DNA from: Nocardia cyriacigeorgica | GTDB taxonomy: Bacteria; Actinomycetota; Actinomycetes; Mycobacteriales; Mycobacteriaceae | Direction of reading: 5' to 3' | Assembly: GCF_010868145.1 (NCBI RefSeq) | Contig: NZ_JAAGUY010000002.1 | Coordinates: forward strand, 180,211 to 244,210 | DNA: 64,000 nucleotides | Part shown: piece after piece, positions 1 through 8,602 of the stretch | Position numbering within the stretch: position 1 is the stretch's first letter | Layout of the letters: each line of letters begins with the position of its first letter | The notes under the pieces: model-generated | Databases searched by the model: none | The model's input: the letters and a program-made list of their open reading frames with translations, nothing else | What the model was told of the DNA's origin: nothing | Program-made: the position numbers and the translations under genes

Positions 1-3000
1 AATCCGCCCATCAGGTAGGACGCGGGGTCCATCGACTCAGCGAAGGCCTTGCCTGGGACGCCGCCCTTGGCGAAGCCCGGGATCCCGCCGACCATGGCGG
101 ACAGGAACTCCGGCGACGGCACCCAGCCCGAATTCAGCGCCCACAGCAGCGGTGCACCGTTCTCGTATGCCTGCTCGGTGCTGATGAACTCGCCGTTACT
201 CAGCGCGATCGGCTTGCCGCCGAGCATCGCCAGCACCGAGTCCGAGGTGCCGGTGCCCGGGCCGACGACGCGGCGGCCGCCGCTCTCTGGGCGTGCGATT
301 CCCGATCCGGTCGCGAAGCCTCCCTTCGCCGCACCGTTGGCGGTCGCCCACCGGACCAGTTCCTTGCCGGTGTCGGCGACTCCGGCGCTGATGCCCGGGA
401 TCGATGGCACCTTCTCTAGGAGTTGGCCGATCTTCTTGACCGCGATGGCGATCGTCTTGACGATCGAGTTCCACCGCTCGGACACGGTCTGCGAAAGGTC
501 GCCGAAGAAGTTCTTCATCCGATCGATCGCAGTGCCGATCTTCTCTCTCACCGTGGTGATTACGGTGGCGACGGTTTCTAGACCGGTCTTGATGCTGTCC
601 GTCATCTGCTTGATGTACGGAATGACCAGCGGGATAACGACTTTCTCGATCAGCCAGGTCAAGACCTCGATGAACTTCTGGACCTGCGGCAGGATCGCGA
701 TGACGACGTCGAGGAATGGCGGCAGCAGGCTGAGCGCGATCTCGGTGAGCTGCGGCAGCATCGGCGCGATCGCCAGCACCAGGTCGCCGAAGGTCTGAGC
801 GAGCTGGGGAATGTACGGGGCGATCTGCTCCAGCGCATTGGCCAGGGCGTTGCCGATCTTGGTCGCGACGTCGGCGAGGATCGGCTGCAGCTTCTTGAAC
901 ACCGGCATGAAGGAGTTGGCCAGCGACTTGATCACCGGTGTCAGTGCCTCGAAGATGGTGGTCAGCGCGGGTGCGAGCGCCTGCACCAGGCCCGAGATCA
1001 CCTCGGCAAGCACGGGGATGATCGGCGCGACGGCTGAGACGAGCGACGCGAACGCGGTCGCGAGCGGGCCCATCGCGGGCGCGAGCGCGGTGATGGCGTC
1101 AGCGAGGGCCTGGCCCACGATCTGCGCGATCTGCGACAGCGGCCCGATCAGCGGGGTGAGGGCGGTCATCACCGACGACAGCAGGTTTCCGATCACCGGG
1201 AGCACCGGCGCCAGCCCGGTCAGCAGCGCGTCGATGAACTTGGTCAGGTCCGGCATCAGCGCGGTCAGCGTGGTCGCGAATGCAGCGCCGATCGTGCCGA
1301 GTGATGGCGCCAGCTGCTGGATCGACTGTCCGAGCGCGGTGAACAGGGGTCCGATCGTCGGTCCGACGATGTTGCCGATCTCGATCAGGCCCTGGATCAA
1401 GGGGTTCAGGCCGGTGCCGAGTCCGGCGAGCACATCGCCGAAGGTGGCAAACAGCTGGGTGAGCTGCCCGTTCTGCATGGTGTCGGTGAAGGCCTGGCCG
1501 ATCTGGCCGAGCATGCCGGCGAACTGGGCGCCCACCTGGTTGGCAACCGGTGCGAAGGCGGTGCCGATCGACAGGAATCCCTGGGTCAGCTGCTGCAGGC
1601 CGGGGCCCAAGCCGTCGATGAAGTCGGCGGTGCCCTTGAAGATCGCCTGGACACCGGACAGGTTCTGCGGTGCGGACCAGAAAGCAGCGAACTGCTTCGT
1701 CAGCCCGTTCATGCTGCCCGCGACGTCGACCAGGCCGGTCTTGAGCGTAGGCAGCGCAGCCGTCGCGAGGTCCTTGATACCGGCAGCGGAGTCGGCGAAC
1801 AGCGCGTCCTGGGTCGCGGTGCGCACGTCTTTCCACGCGGGCGCCAGGTCCTTGACGGCCAGGACCCACGCGCGCGCTTCGGGCGCGAGCTCGGCGAGGG
1901 CCTTGGCGGCCTTGTCCTGCGCGGCGCTGGTCTTGTTCGTCGCGTCCTGGAGCGCCTTCTGGGCTTCGGTGACGGTCGCCTGGGCGTCGCTGAGCCGCTG
2001 CTCGGCGGCTGACACCTTGTCGGTCGCGTTGGCTACCTTCTCCTTGGCCGAGGTCACGGCGTCGGAGTTCTCGATGCCCTTCTCTTCGGCCTCGCGGCTG
2101 GCGTCCTGGGCATCGCGGTTAGCCTCCTGCGCCTTGGCCAGGTTCAGCTGTGCGCGTTCGACCCGCAGAAGCGCCTTCTCGCGCTCCTTCGGTGTCTTCG
2201 CGTCGGCCAGGTCCTGGTTGGCTTCCTTGAGCGCCTGCGCCGCTTCCTTCTCCGACAGCGCCGCGTCGGCGGCCGCCATCTTGAGGTCTTCGAGGTTGTC
2301 GGCCGCGTCCTTGTATGCGGAGTTCAGGTCCTTCTGGCTGTCCTCCAGATCCTTGTTCGCGTCCTCCAGGTCCTTGTTCGCCGACTCGACGCCCTTGACC
2401 GCGGACTGGACCTGCTTCTGCGCTGAGGCGATCGCGCTGGCTTGTGCCGTGGCGTCGGCGCCGGCGGAATCCTTCGCCGACTTGAGCGCCGAGAACGTGT
2501 CGACAATCCCGGAAAGGCCCACTGCGACGGTGGCACCGGCGGCCGCCGCCGCGGGTCCGAGCGCGGTGATGCCCACACCCAAGACGCCGATCGCGCCAGC
2601 AGCGGCGCCAGCAGCGCCCCCGATCGCCGCGATCCCGGCCGCGGCGGCGCTCAACCCTGCTGCGCCCCGCCCGATGCCGAGCACACCGTCGCGAACCGAG
2701 GTGATCGAGCGTGCCGAGTTCTGGTCGACGTCAAGTTCCACGCGCTGGGTGATCGGCGTCGCCTGCGCCTCGAGCGCGGCACGCAGCGCGGCAAACGCTG
2801 CTGCGGCACCGGCGGCGTCGATGTCGACACCGACACCGACCCGCCAGTTGTGGCGGGCCTGCTCCATCGCCAGGCCGAGCGCCATCCGGTCGCCGAAGTG
2901 CTCGAAGTCGGGGACGACGTCGACCGTGACGGTATGCCCGGTCAGGTTCTCGATGTTGACGCGGGCGTCGATCTCGATCGGGTTGGCGGTGACCCAGGTC

Positions 3001-3113
3001 TGGGCCTCCCGCATCCCGGCCTTGACCTTCTTGGCGATGCCCTTGTCCTCGCCGATGATCGAGATGTAGGCGACGCCGAGTTCGATCGCTTCGCCTGGCC
3101 CTGGTTCTGCCAC
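1..3113 (-). CDS. Tape measure protein (cut by window edge)
   Basis: Sets tail length and fills the tail tube. The frame is open for 1037 codons from a GTG at 3113, 4 bases after the chaperone stop, and runs off the edge. Visible parts: an N-terminal globular part, an Ala/Gly-rich hydrophobic stretch (about 150-200), a long Ala/Glu/Lys/Asp-rich coiled coil (about 205-420), then hydrophobic blocks rich in Leu, Pro and Gly (about 430-830). This architecture, and its place right after a frameshifted chaperone pair, are typical of siphovirus tape measures. A G-rich stretch just before the GTG can serve as ribosome site. The C-terminal end is not visible. Confidence 0.93.
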   Translation of the reverse strand, partial: MAEPGPGEAIELGVAYISIIGEDKGIAKKVKAGMREAQTWVTANPIEIDARVNIENLTGHTVTVDVVPDFEHFGDRMALGLAMEQARHNWRVGVGVDIDAAGAAAAFAALRAALEAQATPITQRVELDVDQNSARSITSVRDGVLGIGRGAAGLSAAAAGIAAIGGAAGAAAGAIGVLGVGITALGPAAAAAGATVAVGLSGIVDTFSALKSAKDSAGADATAQASAIASAQKQVQSAVKGVESANKDLEDANKDLEDSQKDLNSAYKDAADNLEDLKMAAADAALSEKEAAQALKEANQDLADAKTPKEREKALLRVERAQLNLAKAQEANRDAQDASREAEEKGIENSDAVTSAKEKVANATDKVSAAEQRLSDAQATVTEAQKALQDATNKTSAAQDKAAKALAELAPEARAWVLAVKDLAPAWKDVRTATQDALFADSAAGIKDLATAALPTLKTGLVDVAGSMNGLTKQFAAFWSAPQNLSGVQAIFKGTADFIDGLGPGLQQLTQGFLSIGTAFAPVANQVGAQFAGMLGQIGQAFTDTMQNGQLTQLFATFGDVLAGLGTGLNPLIQGLIEIGNIVGPTIGPLFTALGQSIQQLAPSLGTIGAAFATTLTALMPDLTKFIDALLTGLAPVLPVIGNLLSSVMTALTPLIGPLSQIAQIVGQALADAITALAPAMGPLATAFASLVSAVAPIIPVLAEVISGLVQALAPALTTIFEALTPVIKSLANSFMPVFKKLQPILADVATKIGNALANALEQIAPYIPQLAQTFGDLVLAIAPMLPQLTEIALSLLPPFLDVVIAILPQVQKFIEVLTWLIEKVVIPLVIPYIKQMTDSIKTGLETVATVITTVREKIGTAIDRMKNFFGDLSQTVSERWNSIVKTIAIAVKKIGQLLEKVPSIPGISAGVADTGKELVRWATANGAAKGGFATGSGIARPESGGRRVVGPGTGTSDSVLAMLGGKPIALSNGEFISTEQAYENGAPLLWALNSGWVPSPEFLSAMVGGIPGFAKGGVPGKAFAESMDPASYLMGG

Positions 3114-3117
3114 AGGA

Positions 3118-3785
3118 TCACCCCCATCCGAGGAATCTGTTCATCGCGGCGATGGAGACCGGCTGATTGCCGATGCGCTCCCTGCGCGGCTTCACGCCGG
3201 GGCGTGGAATGCGGTCCGGCATGCCGGTGCCGCGTGCTGCGGCCTTGGTTTTCGACCAGACGAGCCAGGCCAGCGAGTCGGCCATCGAGGCCATCAGCAG
3301 CTCGGGTAGCTGCCAGCTCCACTCGGTCGGGCGGAACTCGCGGTCGAGGACGGAGCCGGGGGCGACGTGGGTGATGATCGCGTGCAGGTCGTCCCAGGTG
3401 AGGGCGTCGGTGCCCAGGTGCCGAAGCCGCAGACCGTGTTCGATCAGGTGTGCGGCGACGGCGGTCCGGTATGCCTCGATCAGCTGGTCGAGGCCGAAGA
3501 TTCCCCCAGGGAAACTCCCGAGTGCGCGCGCCACTCGTCGAGCAGCGTTTCGTACTCGTCGGGATCCATCTCGTCGACGACCGCGAGCTGTTCCTCTGAC
3601 AGCGCGATTTCGAACAGGGTGTACATCGCGTCGACGTCGCCCATGCGCCGGATTCGACGCACCAGACCGGGCTTGAGGTAGGACAGCGACGGCAGGACGA
3701 TGTCGACGTCGCCGACCATCTTGTGGAAGTCGTCCTTGACCTTGGTCACGGCGGGCTGGGTGGATGCGGGGGCCTTGGGAGGCAT
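3118..3785 (-). CDS. Tail assembly chaperone, long form made by -1 frameshift
   Basis: The analogue of lambda gpGT. Reading starts at the ATG at 3785, follows the short chaperone to codon 94, slips back one base on the G run at 3503-3507 and continues in the -1 frame to the TGA at 3118, giving 222 residues. The downstream frame (GIFGLDQLIEAYRT onward) has no good start of its own and is clearly coding, with Leu/Trp-rich helices and a basic tail. Such fusions bring the tape measure and tail tube protein together. The slip is inferred from frame, position and family precedent; exact peptide junction is not proven. Confidence 0.85.
3480..3785 (-). CDS. Tail assembly chaperone, short form
   Basis: The unshifted product, 101 residues, the analogue of lambda gpG. 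It begins at the ATG at 3785 with an AAAGAGG ribosome site 7 bases upstream. It is acidic toward the C-terminus and ends shortly after the slip site. It is expected to act in the cytoplasm during tail assembly and not to enter the virion. Position between tail tube and tape measure supports the call more than sequence does. Confidence 0.85.
   Translation of the reverse strand: MPPKAPASTQPAVTKVKDDFHKMVGDVDIVLPSLSYLKPGLVRRIRRMGDVDAMYTLFEIALSEEQLAVVDEMDPDEYETLLDEWRAHSGVSLGESSASTS
3501..3507 (-). other. Programmed -1 frameshift slippery site
   Basis: The minus strand reads GGGGGAA, split in the zero frame as G GGG GAA after codon Leu93. A GGG codon in the P site can re-pair perfectly after slipping back one base. 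The two frames overlap exactly here and the -1 frame carries the coding continuation. Downstream pairing that might stimulate the slip was not modelled. Confidence 0.75.
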
Positions 3786-3907
3786 GCGCAGACCTCTTTC
3801 TGGTGAATTGGGTGGGTGCGCAGGCCTTTTCTGGAATGCCCGAGGGGCCCGACGGTGACCGGCGGGCCTGCGCGAAAGGGGGAACCGGCCACCGCCGGGG
3901 TCTGGGA

Positions 3908-4492
3908 CTACGGCGCGAAGACACCGTCGTCGTAGTAGCGGTACGCCTTGACGCCGGTCGCGTCCTTGAAGGCTTCGATGGTGACGCCGAAGCCCATCAG
4001 TTCGCCTGCGACGTACGCGTTTTCGCTGACTTCGCTGATCTTCGCGTTGGGCAGCACGATGCGCAGCTTCCGCGCGTCGGACAGCATGTCGAAGATGTAG
4101 GACCGCGAGGGCAGCACCGTGCCGGTCTCAGTGACGTTGATCAGCGTTCCGGTCGACGAAGTCGGTGCGGTGACCGTGACATTGCCGGCGCCGAAGACTT
4201 CGGCGAGGGTGTCGGCGTCGTAGGCCGCGTACAGGGTGAGGGCGAAGCGCACGGAGTGCTCGGTCTGGAGCTGGGCGATGATGTCGCCGTTCCAGTCCTT
4301 GATCGCGTTCACTGACCGCTCGCCCTGGGCCTCCAGTCCGTCTTCGGAGACGTAGCCGAGGGCCTTGAAGGCGGCGCCGATGGTGCCCGCAGCGGTCGTG
4401 GGCAGCGTGGTGCCCAGCGGCGCGGCGAGGACGCCGCCGGTGGCGGCGTTGAAGGTGCCCGCGCTGATCTTGAGGGTGGATGGCAGAGCCAT
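3908..4492 (-). CDS. Major tail tube protein
   Basis: A 194-residue protein forming the stacked rings of the tail tube. It begins MALPSTLKISAGTF, is rich in Thr, Ala, Val and Gly, and has the alternating pattern of a beta-sandwich tube subunit with a conserved late segment (GVTIEAFKDATGVKAYRYYD). It starts 58 bases after the tail terminator gene and precedes the chaperone pair, the standard place for this gene. A GGGAG ribosome site lies close before the ATG. Confidence 0.88.
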   Translation of the reverse strand: MALPSTLKISAGTFNAATGGVLAAPLGTTLPTTAAGTIGAAFKALGYVSEDGLEAQGERSVNAIKDWNGDIIAQLQTEHSVRFALTLYAAYDADTLAEVFGAGNVTVTAPTSSTGTLINVTETGTVLPSRSYIFDMLSDARKLRIVLPNAKISEVSENAYVAGELMGFGVTIEAFKDATGVKAYRYYDDGVFAP

Positions 4493-4550
4493 GGTGTTGT
4501 CTCCCTTGGGATTTGCGCAGGCCCTGGGGAGGTATGAAGTTGTCGCCCGG

Positions 4551-4964
4551 CTAGGCGGGCAGCTCGTCGCCGCGCGTGTACAGCTCGCTGGTCACGAGAT
4601 AGCGCGGCAGGTTGGTGCCGGGATCCGGGATGAACGCGAGGCCGACGTCGACGGCCCGTTCCACCCACACCGGCCCGACCTTGCCGGGCGCGGCCGCGGT
4701 GATCTCGGCGCGCACCAGGCGCGCGAGGTCAGCTGCTGCGGCGCCGGTGGCCGCCCAGCATTCGGCGATGATGCGTGCGCGGTCGGTCACCGCGGTGATC
4801 TGGCTGCCGCCGACGCGGACCAGGCGGACAAACTGCGGCGGCCGCTGTCCTGGGACGGCGAGCACGACCGGCACGGTGAGACCGTGGGTGGTCAGTTTCG
4901 CTGCGAGGTGGTCGGCCAGGTGGATCTCGACGGGGTCGAACGCGACCGGCTTGTTGAACTTCAC
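4551..4964 (-). CDS. Tail terminator protein
   Basis: A 137-residue protein directly before the tail tube gene. It begins with the substrate-like phrase MKFNKPVAFDPVEIHLADHL and has the alpha/beta character of tail completion proteins (lambda gpU type), which cap the tube and join it to the head. Its ATG at 4964 overlaps the preceding gene by 4 bases. The call rests on order, size and general look; no catalytic motif is expected. Confidence 0.72.
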   Translation of the reverse strand: MKFNKPVAFDPVEIHLADHLAAKLTTHGLTVPVVLAVPGQRPPQFVRLVRVGGSQITAVTDRARIIAECWAATGAAAADLARLVRAEITAAAPGKVGPVWVERAVDVGLAFIPDPGTNLPRYLVTSELYTRGDELPA

Positions 4965-5218
4965 GGCGCTCGCATCGCGTCGATGACCGGGCCCATCAGG
5001 GTGTGGTCGCGGGCGTTGCGGCGCCGGGCCCGGATGGTGGCCGCGATGACAGCCGCGCGGGCGCGGGTCGGGCGGTCACCGGCGCGGGCGAGGAACCCGT
5101 CCCCGGCGGCGTTGGCGCCCTTCTTCGCATAGTCGTACTCGAGCTGCTTGAGCGATTCCAGGCGACGGATCTCCCGGAATCCCCGCAGCTTCCAGTTGAT
5201 CCGCGGTGTTGCGACCAT
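4961..5218 (-). CDS. HK97 gp10-like neck protein
   Basis: An 85-residue, strongly basic protein. I place the start at the ATG at 5218, which shares its A with the TGA of the gene before and has AAAGGTGG 7 bases upstream. The segment with many Arg and Ala residues (AGDRPTRARAAVIAATIRAR) resembles short gp10-like head-tail proteins. It sits third in a run of four connector genes and probably acts at the neck. Confidence 0.6.
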   Translation of the reverse strand: MVATPRINWKLRGFREIRRLESLKQLEYDYAKKGANAAGDGFLARAGDRPTRARAAVIAATIRARRRNARDHTLMGPVIDAMRAP

Positions 5219-5589
5219 CAGCCGTCCACCTTTCTGAGGTTGATCACCACTCCGGCCGCCCATTCCCACGGGCCGGTGCCATATCCCTCGGTCTCGCCGA
5301 TGACCTCGTACTGCCCGGTGGGCAGGTCGACCAGGTCGTGCGGGCCGGGCTGGAAGACAACCGGCGCGAACAGCTCCACGTCGACGACGACGCGTTCGGG
5401 GTGGCCGGCCATCTTCGGTTCGGCGTTGGCGGCCGTGGATGGGACGTGCCAGCCGTGCACAGGCACCGCGGTGCCGGGCTGGTCCCTCGGCGGGGTGTAG
5501 GTCGGCGGATCCCGGAACGGATCCGCGCCACCGGGGGTGTAGGCGTGCCAGCCGACGGTGTGCGGTGTCGGGAACGGTGAGGCTGCCAT
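5218..5589 (-). CDS. Head-tail connector protein (stopper-like)
   Basis: A 123-residue protein rich in Pro and Gly in its first half, with a beta-rich second half (GQYEVIGETEGYGTGPWEWAAGVVINL) like small barrel stopper proteins. It lies between the adaptor and the gp10-like gene, where phages of this type encode the head closure protein that holds the genome in. Family assignment is by position and shape only. Confidence 0.6.
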   Translation of the reverse strand: MAASPFPTPHTVGWHAYTPGGADPFRDPPTYTPPRDQPGTAVPVHGWHVPSTAANAEPKMAGHPERVVVDVELFAPVVFQPGPHDLVDLPTGQYEVIGETEGYGTGPWEWAAGVVINLRKVDG

Positions 5590-5590
5590 G

Positions 5591-5977
5591 TCACGCCGTC
5601 GGCACGTTGATCGCCTTGCGGCGGGGGCCGCCGCAGTACCGGGCCAGCAGGGCCTTGTCGTTCTTCGAGATCCACAGCCCGCCCTGGGTCGTGCCCGGGG
5701 TGTAGGCGTTGGTCTGCGAGTACGGGCCCGCGGTCATCGTCGAGGTCTCCAGGCCGGGCGTGACAGTCCCGGCCTGGAGTCCCCGCGCGATGATCCGGGA
5801 GGCGACGAGCACGACGCCGGAGGGCGCCGGGTCGGGGACAGTGCATCCCCGATCGGCGAACCACGCGTCGACGAGCTCGTCGGCTTCCTCCTGCATGCCC
5901 GACAGCCAGGTGATTTCGTCGTCTTCGAGGCTACGACGTAGCCGATTCTCGACGTCGTCCTGCTGCGCGTAGGGCAC
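5591..5977 (-). CDS. Head-tail adaptor protein
   Basis: A 128-residue, mostly helical protein (ENRLRRSLEDDEITWLSGM, later a Gly/Thr-rich loop) of the gp6-like connector type that binds under the portal. It ends GGPRRKAINVPTA. It is separated by one base from the next connector gene and follows the capsid genes as expected. Confidence comes from the helix-loop layout and gene order. Confidence 0.68.
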   Translation of the reverse strand: MPYAQQDDVENRLRRSLEDDEITWLSGMQEEADELVDAWFADRGCTVPDPAPSGVVLVASRIIARGLQAGTVTPGLETSTMTAGPYSQTNAYTPGTTQGGLWISKNDKALLARYCGGPRRKAINVPTA

Positions 5978-5980
5978 TGG

Positions 5981-6214
5981 CTACTTCTCCAGACCCTCGC
6001 CCTCCGGCGACCCGTCGTCGGGGTCGCCGGAGGGGGCATCCTCGCCCTGGTCGCCCGAGGGCACCGGGGCGGGCTTGCGAGTGAGCAGGTGCTCGCCGAT
6101 CTCCGCGCCTGCGGGGACGCGGTCACCCGCCCACAGGGTGAGCAGCTTTCCTTTGTGGGTGAGGTAGACCGCGCCCTCGAGGTCGTCGCGGATCCGTGCT
6201 GCCGCGGCTGCCAT
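5981..6214 (-). CDS. Small acidic-tailed protein after major capsid gene
   Basis: A 77-residue protein beginning MAAAAARIRDDLEGAVYLTH at the ATG at 6214, which shares its A with the capsid stop (TGATG). The first 50 residues could form a small beta domain; the last 25 are Asp/Glu/Gly/Pro-rich and likely disordered. I do not recognise a function. Its position suggests a minor head or connector role. Confidence 0.7.
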   Translation of the reverse strand: MAAAAARIRDDLEGAVYLTHKGKLLTLWAGDRVPAGAEIGEHLLTRKPAPVPSGDQGEDAPSGDPDDGSPEGEGLEK

Positions 6215-7251
6215 CACAGCACCGTGCCGACGAACGACAGGTCGGCGTTGGCCAGGACCGGCAGCGCGATCGCGGCCGAGCGGATCCACGCGGCGATCGG
6301 GTCGTCGGTCTTGGTCGCACCGATCACGATGCCGGGCCGATCGGACTCGGCGATGCCCCAGCCGGGCTCGGACGATTCCAGGGTCTCGCCCCAGTAGGTG
6401 CCGCCCAGATCGGTGCCCTCCGCGTCGGTCGGGTCGACCGGCGCGGGCAGCATGAAGATCTTGTTGTCCGACAGGACCTTCGTCGGGGTACCGGCCACGT
6501 TGACCTTGCGGTCGTAGATGTGGATGGGCGGCAGACTGTGTGCAGCCAGCACCTGCTGGACGGCTTCGGCGCTGACGATGCTGGGGGTGCCCGCCACGGT
6601 GGCCGCCAGAGCGCGGAACTCCGCGGTGCGCTGCAGGGCCGCGACGACGCGCGAGCTCAGCGCGATCGCGCCGGGCTCTTCACCGGTGGTGTCGACGTAA
6701 GTGGCGCGGAACGCCAGCAGGTCGTCGAGCGGCTTCGCGGTGGCAGACGTCGACCACAGGATCGGCGCGGTGGCGGTGTGGCCGGCGTTGCGGGCCCAGG
6801 TGCCGGTCTGCACGAAACCGTTCTCCGAGATCGACAGAGCCGCGGTCTCGATGGCCTGGCCGCGCGCGATCTCGACGCGATTGGCGACGGCCTTGACGGC
6901 CCGGTCGGTGACCCGCTCCAGCGCGAGCACCATCTGCTCGTCGCTGTTGGCGCGGATGCGCAGCTGCTCGTATTCGCCGATGCGGAACTTGCGACCGAGC
7001 GGCGGGAGCTCGACGGTCTTGCGCTGCCCGCCGGGCAGGTCCCCGATCGGGGTCTCGGCGTCGTAGCTGCGGTACTCGGCGGTCGGCACCAGGCCGTCCT
7101 GGCCGACGACCAGGCGCACGACGATGTCGGGCACTGTGCGGTTGGGCAGCCAGCGTGCCAGCGTGCCCTTCTGCTGCTCGTATGCCTCCAGCGATGCGCG
7201 GGCGTAGCCGGTGAGCTCGGCGGGGGTGAGCAGATCAGTCCAGAGAGCCAT
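6214..7251 (-). CDS. Major capsid protein, HK97 fold (gpE family type)
   Basis: A 345-residue protein that builds the icosahedral shell. It has features of the lambda gpE-like capsid family: an N-terminal helix, a segment reading RSYDAETPIGDLPGG that sits before the E-loop region, and a long helical spine (DEQMVLALERVTDRAVKAVA). It lies after scaffold and decoration genes and before the connectors, the usual order for this capsid type. No separate protease gene is seen nearby, in line with scaffold-based assembly. Confidence 0.88.
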   Translation of the reverse strand: MALWTDLLTPAELTGYARASLEAYEQQKGTLARWLPNRTVPDIVVRLVVGQDGLVPTAEYRSYDAETPIGDLPGGQRKTVELPPLGRKFRIGEYEQLRIRANSDEQMVLALERVTDRAVKAVANRVEIARGQAIETAALSISENGFVQTGTWARNAGHTATAPILWSTSATAKPLDDLLAFRATYVDTTGEEPGAIALSSRVVAALQRTAEFRALAATVAGTPSIVSAEAVQQVLAAHSLPPIHIYDRKVNVAGTPTKVLSDNKIFMLPAPVDPTDAEGTDLGGTYWGETLESSEPGWGIAESDRPGIVIGATKTDDPIAAWIRSAAIALPVLANADLSFVGTVL

Positions 7252-7264
7252 GATTCATCTCCTC

Positions 7265-7633
7265 TCAGACGAACACGAACTGGCCGCTGGTCGTCGCGTT
7301 CGCTGCGACGGCCGACGGGAGCTTGGTCAGGATGACGCGGCCGTGATCCAGCAGCGGGGCAACGACATTGCCCGCGCCGGTGACCACTGCGACGTCGGTG
7401 AGCAGGAAGCCCGCGAGGATCTGCGAGCCGTCCGAGGCGCCGGACGCGTACGGCACGGCGAGGCCGGACACGATGGCCAGCGGCTCGCCGGACTTGATCA
7501 CGCCGTTGGTGATCTTCGCGGCGGCCGCGGTGATGTTGATGGTGACGGTGCGCGCGGAGTTCGTGCCGTGGGCACTGCCGAGCCAGGACAGGTTGCCTGC
7601 GCTCCACGATTCGACACGCGGCGAGAGCTGCAT
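7265..7633 (-). CDS. Head decoration protein
   Basis: A 122-residue protein, rich in Val, Ala, Ser and Gly with beta-strand pattern (ARTVTINITAAAAKITNGVI), similar to lambda gpD-type decoration proteins that bind the capsid surface and stabilise it. It lies between scaffold and capsid genes, 13 bases before the capsid start. A good ribosome site (GGAAAGG-like) precedes the ATG. Confidence 0.78.
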   Translation of the reverse strand: MQLSPRVESWSAGNLSWLGSAHGTNSARTVTINITAAAAKITNGVIKSGEPLAIVSGLAVPYASGASDGSQILAGFLLTDVAVVTGAGNVVAPLLDHGRVILTKLPSAVAANATTSGQFVFV

Positions 7634-7675
7634 GACGGTTCCTTTCGGTTGGCGCGCAGGCGGTTACCTGCGCTG

Positions 7676-8293
7676 CTACTTCTTGTTGTGCTTCGCGTCC
7701 CAGCGGGCGCGGCCCTTCTCGACCGACGAGACCTTCCCGCCGCCGCCGCGGCCCTGCTGGCCGTCGGGCTGGGGAATGCGCATGCCGGTCGCGTCGGCAG
7801 CGTCCTGGAGCTCCTTGAGCTCCTTGACGTCGGCGAGGATTTCCTCGGCGGTCGACCCGGAGATCCGCTTGATGAGCTTCGGATCGGTCAGGCCCTGCTC
7901 AGCGGCGGTGTCGCGCCGCTGCAGCTCGACAGCGAGCTTGTCGCGTTCCTGCTCGACCGTCTGCAGGCCGGTGGTCTTCTCCTGGAGCTGGCCGGTGAGA
8001 CGTTCCAGATCGGACTTCTCGCCGTCCTTGAGCTTGGCGAGCTCATCGGCGGCGGCCTTGTAGGTGTCGAAGTCCTTGTACTGGTCGGCCAGCGTGTCCT
8101 TCTGCCGGTTCAGCCGTTCACCCACGATCCGATCGAGCTCGGCCTGGGTGAAGGTCTTCCCGGACTCTCCCGACGGCGGCTGTTCGCCTTCGCCGGATCC
8201 GCCCAGCACCGGCCAGATCGGCCCGCGCCGTGTGTATCCGATCGCCTGCAGCCCGGTGATGGGGTGGACAGGCAGCATCGTCTTGTCATGCAT
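7676..8293 (-). CDS. Capsid scaffold protein
   Basis: A 205-residue protein with the scaffold layout: disordered N-terminus, a Lys/Glu/Leu/Gln coiled coil (about 65-135), a short helical block (DPKLIKRISGSTAEEIL) and a basic, Gly-rich C-terminus that would bind the capsid protein. I chose the ATG at 8293 with GGGAGAAA 5 bases upstream. It is expected to guide procapsid assembly and be absent from the mature virion. Confidence 0.85.
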   Translation of the reverse strand: MHDKTMLPVHPITGLQAIGYTRRGPIWPVLGGSGEGEQPPSGESGKTFTQAELDRIVGERLNRQKDTLADQYKDFDTYKAAADELAKLKDGEKSDLERLTGQLQEKTTGLQTVEQERDKLAVELQRRDTAAEQGLTDPKLIKRISGSTAEEILADVKELKELQDAADATGMRIPQPDGQQGRGGGGKVSSVEKGRARWDAKHNKK

Positions 8294-8392
8294 ATGGTTT
8301 CTCCCGTAAGCCCGTCGGCATCCGTCCATTGAGCGCCGGACGTGAGCGCGACCCGTCACTGTGTGGACGGGACGATCAGTGCCCAGATACGA

Positions 8393-8423
8393 CGAAACCC
8401 CAAGTCGTGGACTTGGGGTTTCG
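8393..8423 (-). terminator. Intrinsic hairpin between MuF and capsid genes
   Basis: A perfect 14-base-pair stem (CGAAACCCCAAGTC with its complement) with a 3-base loop, right after the 54-residue ORF. It would reduce or stop transcription coming from the terminase-portal-MuF genes before the scaffold and capsid genes. It implies either partial read-through or a further promoter in 8294-8392, where I see no clear one. Confidence 0.75.
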
Positions 8424-8437
8424 GTATTGGTCTGGGT

Positions 8438-8602
8438 CTATTCGGTCGGCGGTTCCAGGCCGGCGGCCCGGTACGCCTCGATCTCTTTCGCCGAGGGCGG
8501 TATCGCGACGCCTGCCAGGCGGGCGGCTTCGCGGCGGCCTTCGGTCATTTCTTGGGGCGGGACAGGGGTGCGCGCCATCTGCACACCGTCACGTAGTGCG
8601 CC
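8438..8602 (-). CDS. Small ORF overlapping the MuF-ART gene (possible immunity protein)
   Basis: A 54-residue ORF beginning MGALRDGVQMARTPVPPQ at the ATG at 8602, inside the last 14 bases of the MuF-ART gene, with GGTGGTGACG just upstream. The C-terminal half is helical (REAARLAGVAIPPSAKEIEAYRAAGLE). It is followed at once by a strong terminator. It has no family I recognise. The tight coupling to a gene ending in a toxin-like domain fits an immunity partner, but a structural role is equally open. A start at the ATG at 8578 is possible. Confidence 0.6.
   Translation of the reverse strand, partial: GALRDGVQMARTPVPPQEMTEGRREAARLAGVAIPPSAKEIEAYRAAGLEPPTE

Noticed and set aside
811..3069. Long plus-strand frame of 752 codons
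   Set aside because: It is antisense to the tape measure. Its Ser/Ala/Ala composition is the usual shadow of GC-rich coding on the other strand, and it has no ribosome site or neighbour logic.
3118..3924. Tail chaperone split as a broken gene
   Set aside because: The break is at the standard programmed frameshift position with a slippery sequence, and both frames are conserved in form. It is a normal feature, not damage.
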